Part shown: in pieces, positions 5,141-10,294 of the stretch | Numbering within the stretch: the stretch's first letter is position 1 | Layout of the letters: every line of letters starts with the position of its first letter | NCBI RefSeq assembly: GCF_000497445.1 | Contig: NZ_CM002285.1 | Span: forward strand, 4,846,263 to 4,856,556 | Length of the DNA stretch: 10,294 nt | Source of the DNA: Streptomyces roseochromogenus subsp. oscitans DS 12.976 | GTDB taxonomy: Bacteria; Actinomycetota; Actinomycetes; Streptomycetales; Streptomycetaceae | Direction of reading: 5' to 3' | The notes under the pieces: generated by a model | What the model saw: only the letters and a program-made list of their open reading frames with translations | Told to the model about the DNA's origin: nothing | The model's database searches: none | Program-made: the position numbers and the translations under genes

Positions 5141-6303
5141 GCGCCCGGGCGCGGGACACCCTGGGCGGGCGTGCGGCGATCGCCGGGATCGGGGCCACCG
5201 AGTTCTCCAAGGACTCCGGGCGCAGCGAGCTGCGGCTGGCCGTGGAGGCGGTGCGGGCCGCGCTGGACGACGCGGGGCTGGCGCCGGCGGACGTGGACGG
5301 GATGGTGACCTTCACGATGGACACCAACCCGGAGATCACGGTGGCCCAGGCCTGCGGGATGGGCGAGCTGTCCTTCTTCTCCCGGGTCCACTACGGCGGC
5401 GGCGCGGCCTGCGCGACCGTGCTCCAGGCGGCGCTCGCGGTGGCGACGGGCGTGGCGGAGGTGGTCGTCTGCTACCGCGCCTTCAATGAACGCTCGGGCC
5501 GCAGATTCGGTGCGGGTGTGCAGCACCGGGAGCCGTCGGCGGAGGGCACCGCGCTCGGCTGGATGCTGCCGTTCGGACTGCTCACCCCGGCTTCCTGGGT
5601 GGCGATGGCGGCCCAGCGGTATCTGCACGCGTACGGGCTGACGCCGGAGGCGTTCGGGCATGTGGCCGTGCTGGACCGCGGATACGCGGCGACGAACCCT
5701 GCGGCGTACTTCCACGGCCGCCCCATCACGCTCGCCGAGCACGCGGCGTCCCGCTGGATCGTGGAGCCGTTGCGGCTGCTGGACTGCTGTCAGGAGACCG
5801 ACGGCGGCCAGGCGATCGTCGTCACCTCCCTGGAGCGGGCCCGGGACCTGCGGCGTCCGCCCGCCGTGATCGCGGCGGCGGCCCAGGGCGCGGGCCGGGC
5901 GCAGGAGCAGATGACCAGCTTCTACCGGGACGATCTGACCGGCCTGCCGGAGATGGGAGTGGTGGCCCGGCAGCTCTGGCGCACCTCCGGACTCGGCCCG
6001 GCCGACATCGACGTGGGGATCCTGTACGACCACTTCACGCCGTTCGTGCTGATGCAGCTGGAGGAGTTCGGGTTCTGCGGGAAGGGGGAGGCGGCGGACT
6101 TCGTGGCCGAGGAGCGGCTGCCGCTCAACACCCATGGGGGCCAGCTCGGCGAGGCCTATCTGCACGGGATGAACGGCATGGCGGAAGCGGTACGCCAGCT
6201 GCGGGGTACGGCGGTGAACCAGATACCGGGTGCGACCCGAACCCTGGTGACGGCCGGCACGGGCGTCCCGACATCGGGCTTGATCCTGACGGCTGACGGC
6301 TGA
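5137..6303 (+). CDS. ltp2: Ltp2-like thiolase-superfamily retro-aldolase
   Basis: The 388-residue protein belongs to the thiolase-fold lipid-transfer family and is very close in length and motifs to Ltp2 of the igr operon (about 386 residues). Ltp2 splits the hydrated C17 side chain by a retro-aldol reaction, giving propionyl-CoA and a 17-ketosteroid, and works only with the DUF35 domain of ChsH2. Seen here: AIAGIGATEFSKDSGRSELRLA (14-35), HYGGGAACATVLQAALAVATG (85-105, with C92 where thiolases have their nucleophile), RLLDCCQETDGG (213-224), GILYDHFTPF (294-303, Y297) and HGGQLGEAYLHGMNG (333-347, Y341). The two tyrosines appear to match those reported as catalytic in characterised Ltp2 (about Tyr294 and Tyr344, from memory). 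It starts in the ATGA overlap with chsH1 and is the last operon gene; its final codons lie in a heptad repeat. Orthology is strongly supported; the substrate is not proven. Confidence 0.9.
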   Translation: MSARARDTLGGRAAIAGIGATEFSKDSGRSELRLAVEAVRAALDDAGLAPADVDGMVTFTMDTNPEITVAQACGMGELSFFSRVHYGGGAACATVLQAALAVATGVAEVVVCYRAFNERSGRRFGAGVQHREPSAEGTALGWMLPFGLLTPASWVAMAAQRYLHAYGLTPEAFGHVAVLDRGYAATNPAAYFHGRPITLAEHAASRWIVEPLRLLDCCQETDGGQAIVVTSLERARDLRRPPAVIAAAAQGAGRAQEQMTSFYRDDLTGLPEMGVVARQLWRTSGLGPADIDVGILYDHFTPFVLMQLEEFGFCGKGEAADFVAEERLPLNTHGGQLGEAYLHGMNGMAEAVRQLRGTAVNQIPGATRTLVTAGTGVPTSGLILTADG

Positions 6304-6334
6304 CGGTCAGCGGCTAGCGGCTAGCGGTCAGCGG
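6286..6334 (+). repeat. Seven tandem heptads across the ltp2 stop codon
   Basis: Heptads in order: CTGACGG, CTGACGG, CTGACGG, TCAGCGG, CTAGCGG, CTAGCGG, TCAGCGG. All end in CGG and share a similar first four bases. The ltp2 stop (6301-6303) lies in the third copy, so the first copies encode the last residues LTADG. The array contains GCTGAC-G-GTCAGC (6299-6311) and CTAGC-G-GCTAG (6314-6324) dyads. It may be slippage-made sequence, a protein-binding array or part of a termination region. Confidence 0.75.
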
Positions 6335-6352
6335 CGGGAGCGCACCCTCAGC

Positions 6353-6388
6353 CGCCGGCCGGCGCCCGATCCGCGCCCCAGGCCGGCG
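6353..6388. terminator. Possible terminator of the igr-like operon
   Basis: Arms CGCCGGCC (6353-6360) and GGCCGGCG (6381-6388) are perfect complements with a 20-base loop, 50 bases after the ltp2 stop. CGCCGGCCGGCG at 6353-6364 is itself a palindrome. There is no T tract, and GC-rich DNA makes such stems frequent. Confidence 0.4.
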
Positions 6389-6572
6389 TGGGGAACGCCC
6401 TCCAGGCAAGCGTGGGATCGGACCTCCGTGTCAGGGTCGGTTCGGCCGACGGGGCCAGGGACGATCGGGCCGGGGTCAGGGGCGTACCCGCAGACGGGGT
6501 GCACTCGCCGTCCACCTTCAGGAGGTGCAGTCCACCCCACCCCTACAACCTGAGGGGGACTCCGCTTCGGGA

Positions 6573-6594
6573 CCTGCGGGCGATCCGCCGCAGG
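6573..6594. promoter_or_regulatory. Inverted repeat upstream of the sigma factor gene
   Basis: CCTGCGG (6573-6579) and CCGCAGG (6588-6594) are perfect complements with an 8-base centre. They overlap where a -35 element would lie if TAGCGT (6607-6612) is the -10, so the site could bind a regulator or be a chance GC-rich dyad. Confidence 0.3.
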
Positions 6595-6606
6595 CGGGTC
6601 CGCTCC

Positions 6607-6612
6607 TAGCGT
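6607..6612 (+). promoter_or_regulatory. Candidate -10 for leaderless transcription of the sigma factor gene
   Basis: TAGCGT fits the TAnnnT form of a Streptomyces -10 and ends 6 bases before the ATG at 6619, so transcription could begin at the A of the start codon. GGAG (6613-6616) is only 2 bases from the ATG, too close for normal ribosome binding. No good -35 is visible. Confidence 0.35.
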
Positions 6613-6618
6613 GGAGCC

Positions 6619-7212
6619 ATGACCACACCCGTCTGCACCAGCGCCTCGGCCGCCGCCGCACCAAGGCGGCAGACCCTCCCCCACCCCCGGCTCCAGGCGG
6701 GCGGGGAGGCTCCCGCGTACCCGTCGTTCGCGTCGTATGTGCGAGCCCGCCAGCCGGTCCTGCTGCGCACCGCGCGCTCGCTGACCGCGAACCTGAGCGA
6801 CGCCGAGGACCTGCTGCAGACCGCGCTCGCCAAGACCTATGTGGCCTGGGAGCGGATCGAGGACCAGCGGGCGCTCGACGGCTATGTGCGCCGCGCGCTG
6901 CTGAACACCCGGACCTCGCAGTGGCGCAAGCGCAGGGTGGAAGAGTTCTCCTGTGACGAGCTGCCCGAGCCGGAGCCCGTGCCCGGTGACGACGACCCGG
7001 CCGAGCGGCAGGCGCTGCACGACGCCATGTGGCGGGCGGTCATGAAACTCCCGGCACGCCAGCGGGCGATGGTCGTCCTGCGGTACTACGAGGACCTCAG
7101 CGAGGCCCAGACCGCCGAGTTGCTCGGGGTGTCGGTCGGCACGGTGAAGTCGGCGGTGTCGCGTGCGCTGGGCAAGCTGCGCGAGGACCCTGAGCTGGGA
7201 CTGGTGCGCTAG
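6619..7212 (+). CDS. SigE-family (ECF-type) RNA polymerase sigma factor
   Basis: A 197-residue sigma-70 family protein of the actinobacterial SigE-like group. Sigma region 2 covers about residues 36-104 (YVRARQPVLLRTARSL, then LSDAEDLLQTALAKTYVAWERI), with the basic -10-binding segment RRALLNTRTSQWRKRR (91-106). Sigma region 4 covers about 131-188, with the helix-turn-helix LSEAQTAELLGVSVGTVKSAVSRALGKLR (160-188) that reads the -35 element. Such factors direct RNA polymerase to a small regulon. The first 35 residues are an Ala/Pro-rich extension, longer than in most relatives, so the real start could be later, though no other good start is visible in that segment. No anti-sigma gene follows, and no SnoaL-like C-terminal domain is present. 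It lies between the igr-like operon and fadD on the same strand; whether it controls either is unknown. Confidence 0.88.
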   Translation: MTTPVCTSASAAAAPRRQTLPHPRLQAGGEAPAYPSFASYVRARQPVLLRTARSLTANLSDAEDLLQTALAKTYVAWERIEDQRALDGYVRRALLNTRTSQWRKRRVEEFSCDELPEPEPVPGDDDPAERQALHDAMWRAVMKLPARQRAMVVLRYYEDLSEAQTAELLGVSVGTVKSAVSRALGKLREDPELGLVR

Positions 7213-7252
7213 AAGCGGGGACTGGTGCGCCGGCCCGGAATTTCCTCCTCAT

Positions 7253-7289
7253 TGACGCACCCTGAGTGACGCACTCCCTAGTGACATAC
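7253..7289 (+). repeat. Three direct repeats TGACGCAC / TGACATAC upstream of fadD
   Basis: TGACGCAC at 7253-7260 and 7267-7274 and TGACATAC at 7282-7289, spaced 14 and 15 bases apart. The third runs into the palindrome at 7284-7301. The first includes TTGACG (7252-7257), a possible -35, but no matching -10 at 16-18 bases is convincing. Confidence 0.55.
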
Positions 7290-7301
7290 CGCGCGGTATG
7301 T
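7284..7301. promoter_or_regulatory. Perfect 18-bp palindrome, likely operator of fadD
   Basis: ACATACCGCGCGGTATGT is fully self-complementary and lies 57 bases upstream of the GTG start of fadD. Size and symmetry are those of a TetR-family operator. The half CGGTATGT also fits the half-site described for gamma-butyrolactone receptors of the ArpA type, as I recall it. The regulator is not encoded in this window. Confidence 0.6.
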
Positions 7302-7348
7302 GAGCAGAATCAGCGGAGCCCTTACTACCGCGCAGGCAACGCCGCCCC

Positions 7349-7354
7349 GGGAGG
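7349..7354 (+). promoter_or_regulatory. Ribosome binding site deciding the fadD start
   Basis: GGGAGG, 4 bases before GTG 7359. The spacing is short but no other in-frame start fits better: the ATG at 7371 is 16 bases away, and farther upstream the frame runs through the palindrome. Confidence 0.5.
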
Positions 7355-7358
7355 ACTC

Positions 7359-9014
<1,656 letters not shown>

Positions 9015-9025
9015 CGGCGCGGCAC

Positions 9026-9044
9026 CGCCCCCCTTTCAGGGGCG
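9026..9044. terminator. Weak hairpin after fadD
   Basis: CGCCCC (9026-9031) pairs with GGGGCG (9039-9044) around a 7-base loop containing TTT, 12 bases after the fadD stop. The stem is short and no T tract follows; it lies between converging genes. Confidence 0.35.
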
Positions 9045-9110
9045 CTCCGGTTTCAAGACCGCTCCTGCTGACCCTGATTGGTCACGATCTTGCCCTGACT
9101 GGGCTCCGAT

Positions 9111-9161
9111 CTGGCCCCAACTGGCCCCAACTGGCCCCGATCTGGCCCTAATTGGTCCCGA
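9111..9161. repeat. Decamer array with minus-strand G-quadruplex motif
   Basis: Copies of a 10-base unit: CTGGCCCCAA (9111, 9121), CTGGCCCCGA (9131), CTGGCCCTAA (9142) and TTGGTCCCGA (9152), with one extra T before the fourth. On the minus strand the units give G runs at 9146-9148, 9135-9138, 9125-9128 and 9115-9118 with loops of 7, 6 and 6 bases, matching the G3+N1-7 quadruplex pattern. The array covers the stop codon (9148-9150) of the minus-strand gene and the following 37 bases of its transcript. Confidence 0.75.
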
Positions 9162-10294
9162 TCCGGGCCAGCAGGTCCACGATCCGGCTCTGCACCTCGG
9201 TGCTCGTGGAGCGCTCCGCGAGGAAGAGAACCGTCTCGCCCGAGGCCAGCCGGGGCAGGTCGGCCTGGTCGACGGCGGCGGTGTAGACGACCAGCGGGGT
9301 GCGGTTGAGCTGCCCGTTCGTGCGCAGCCAGTCGATGATCCCGGTGATACCGGCCTGCCGCCGGTGCACCTGCATCAGGTCCATCACCACGAGGTTCGGC
9401 CGGAACTGCCCCGCCAGCGTCACCGCGTCGTTGTCGCTCCCGGCCCGTGCCACCTGCATCCCGCGCCGCTCCAGCGTCGAGGTCAGCGCCAGCGCGATCT
9501 CCGCGTGCTCCTCGATGAGCAGCACCCGCGGCGGATGCTGCTCGCTGTCGCGCGGCGCCAGCGCCTTCAGCAGTACGGCGGGATCGGCGCCGTACGCCGC
9601 CTCGCGCGTCGCCTGCCCCAGCCCGGCCGTGACCAGCACCGGCACCTCGGCGGCGACGGCGGCCTGGCGCAGCGACTGCAGGGCCGTACGCGTGATGGGC
9701 CCGGTCAGCGGGTCCACGAACAGCGCGGCCGGGAACGCCGCGATCTGCGCGTCGACCTCCTCACGGGAGTGCACGATCACCGGCCGGTAGCCGCGGTCGC
9801 TCAGCGCCTGCTGGGTCGTCGCGTCCGGCGCGGGCCACACCAGCAGCCGGCGCGGGTTGTCCAGCGGCTCCGGGGGCAGCTCGTCGTCGAGTGGCTGCGG
9901 CAGCGGTGCGTCCGCGACCTCGATGGCCCCACCGGGACCGTCCAGCGGCTCCGGCCCCTCGGCGGCGTCCGCGTCCGGCGCGCCTATGGCGTACGAGCGT
10001 CCGGCACCCTCGGTGCCGGGGGCGAGCCGGGACTGCCCGGCGAGTGATGCCTGTGCGGGTGCGGGCCCCGGCTGTCCGGCGCCCGGCTGTCCAGGAATCG
10101 GCTGTCCGGGGGCCGCCGGCTCGGCCGACGGATGCGGCCGGCCCGCCGCCTGCTCCGGCTGCTGCTCCTGACGCTGGGCCGGGTCCGGAGGCGTGCCCAG
10201 CTTGCGCCGGCGGCCGGAACCGCCCGGCGCGTGCGGCGGCGGGGTCGCCGTCGGCTGCTGCACCTGCGCGGCCTGCCGCGAGAACGGCACGCCC
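9148..10294 (-). CDS. C-terminal part of a regulator with two receiver-like domains, 5' partial
   Basis: The frame is open from the window edge to TAG at 9148-9150, about 382 residues. The apparent GTG start at 10288-10290 is probably internal, so only a C-terminal portion is seen. Residue numbers here count from that GTG. Residues 1-145 are Pro/Gln/Gly/Ala-rich, with PGQP repeats, and read as a disordered linker. Residues about 148-245 are a degenerate receiver-like fold (RRLLVWPAPDATTQQALSDRG, then ALFVDP). Residues about 255-375 are a second receiver-like domain (RVLLIEEHAEIALALTSTLERRG) with E260/E261 in place of the acidic pair, a possible phosphoacceptor D304 in VVMDLMQ, T338 in VVYTA, and no lysine in LFLAERS. 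It resembles the tail of Streptomyces hybrid sensor kinases, but no kinase domain is in view, so that is a guess. It converges with fadD. Confidence 0.65.
   Translation of the reverse strand, partial: GVPFSRQAAQVQQPTATPPPHAPGGSGRRRKLGTPPDPAQRQEQQPEQAAGRPHPSAEPAAPGQPIPGQPGAGQPGPAPAQASLAGQSRLAPGTEGAGRSYAIGAPDADAAEGPEPLDGPGGAIEVADAPLPQPLDDELPPEPLDNPRRLLVWPAPDATTQQALSDRGYRPVIVHSREEVDAQIAAFPAALFVDPLTGPITRTALQSLRQAAVAAEVPVLVTAGLGQATREAAYGADPAVLLKALAPRDSEQHPPRVLLIEEHAEIALALTSTLERRGMQVARAGSDNDAVTLAGQFRPNLVVMDLMQVHRRQAGITGIIDWLRTNGQLNRTPLVVYTAAVDQADLPRLASGETVLFLAERSTSTEVQSRIVDLLARIGTN
10069..10107 (-). repeat. 15-base tandem repeat encoding the PGQP linker
   Basis: CGGCTGTCC occurs at 10069, 10084 and 10099 on the plus strand, a period of 15 bases. 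On the coding (minus) strand each gives G-Q-P within PGQPIPGQPGAGQP. Typical of length-variable linkers between domains. Confidence 0.65.

Larger units (their letters stand above)
6304..6618. other. Intergenic region between ltp2 and the sigma factor gene
   Basis: These 315 bases hold the end of the heptad array, the hairpin at 6353-6388, a dyad at 6573-6594 and a possible leaderless promoter at 6607-6612. A weak Arg-rich frame at 6388-6609 is not a convincing gene. I see no RNA gene. Confidence 0.5.

Noticed and set aside
4993..6165. 390-codon minus-strand ORF opposite ltp2
   Set aside because: Mirror frame of ltp2 with Arg/His/Pro-rich composition and no recognisable domain.
6388..6609. 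73-codon plus-strand ORF between ltp2 and the sigma factor gene
   Set aside because: Starts inside the hairpin region without a ribosome site, Arg-rich with no family features, and runs over the sigma factor promoter; typical chance frame in GC-rich DNA.

Overview
The window looks like chromosomal DNA of a Streptomyces or close relative. It is very GC-rich, codons mostly end in G or C, GTG starts sit behind GGAGG-type ribosome sites, genes are packed with ATGA overlaps, and the protein families (SigE-family sigma factor, Prim-Pol primase, multidomain regulators) are typical of that group. This placement is inferred from composition and gene content; no rRNA or other phylogenetic marker is present.

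Layout. (1) 1-637, minus strand: the N-terminal part of a bifunctional DNA primase/polymerase (Prim-Pol) protein, cut by the window edge. (2) 638-1005: a gene-free divergent region with several short dyads. (3) 1006-1323, plus: a small secreted Asn/Gly/Ser-rich protein, followed by two hairpins (1332-1363 and a TTCG-loop hairpin at 1392-1423). (4) 1552-6303, plus: a tightly coupled five-gene operon whose products match, member by member, the mycobacterial igr enzymes that remove the last three-carbon piece of the cholesterol side chain: FadE29-like dehydrogenase, ChsH2 (MaoC + DUF35), FadE28-like dehydrogenase, ChsH1 (MaoC) and Ltp2 (retro-aldolase). (5) 6304-6618: a gap with a heptad repeat, a hairpin and a possible leaderless promoter. 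(6) 6619-7212, plus: a SigE-family sigma factor. (7) 7359-9014, plus: a FadD-type acyl-CoA ligase preceded by a perfect 18-bp palindrome. (8) 9015-9147: a convergent intergenic region with a decamer repeat and a G-quadruplex-type motif. (9) 9148-10294, minus: the C-terminal part of a regulator with a Pro-rich linker and two receiver-like domains, cut by the window edge.

How the genes fit together. By the known igr chemistry, the FadE28/FadE29 heteromer would dehydrogenate an acyl-CoA with a branched three-carbon side chain, ChsH1/ChsH2 would hydrate the resulting enoyl-CoA, and Ltp2, docked on the DUF35 domain of ChsH2, would split off propionyl-CoA and leave a ketone. The FadD downstream could supply acyl-CoA, but it has its own leader and may be unrelated. 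No other steroid catabolism gene (cytochrome P450, ring-opening enzymes, KstR-like regulator) lies in the window, so the real substrate is open. The most interesting points are this isolated igr-like module, its compact operator/hairpin, the palindrome upstream of fadD, the curlin-like small secreted protein, and the repeats that overlap stop codons.
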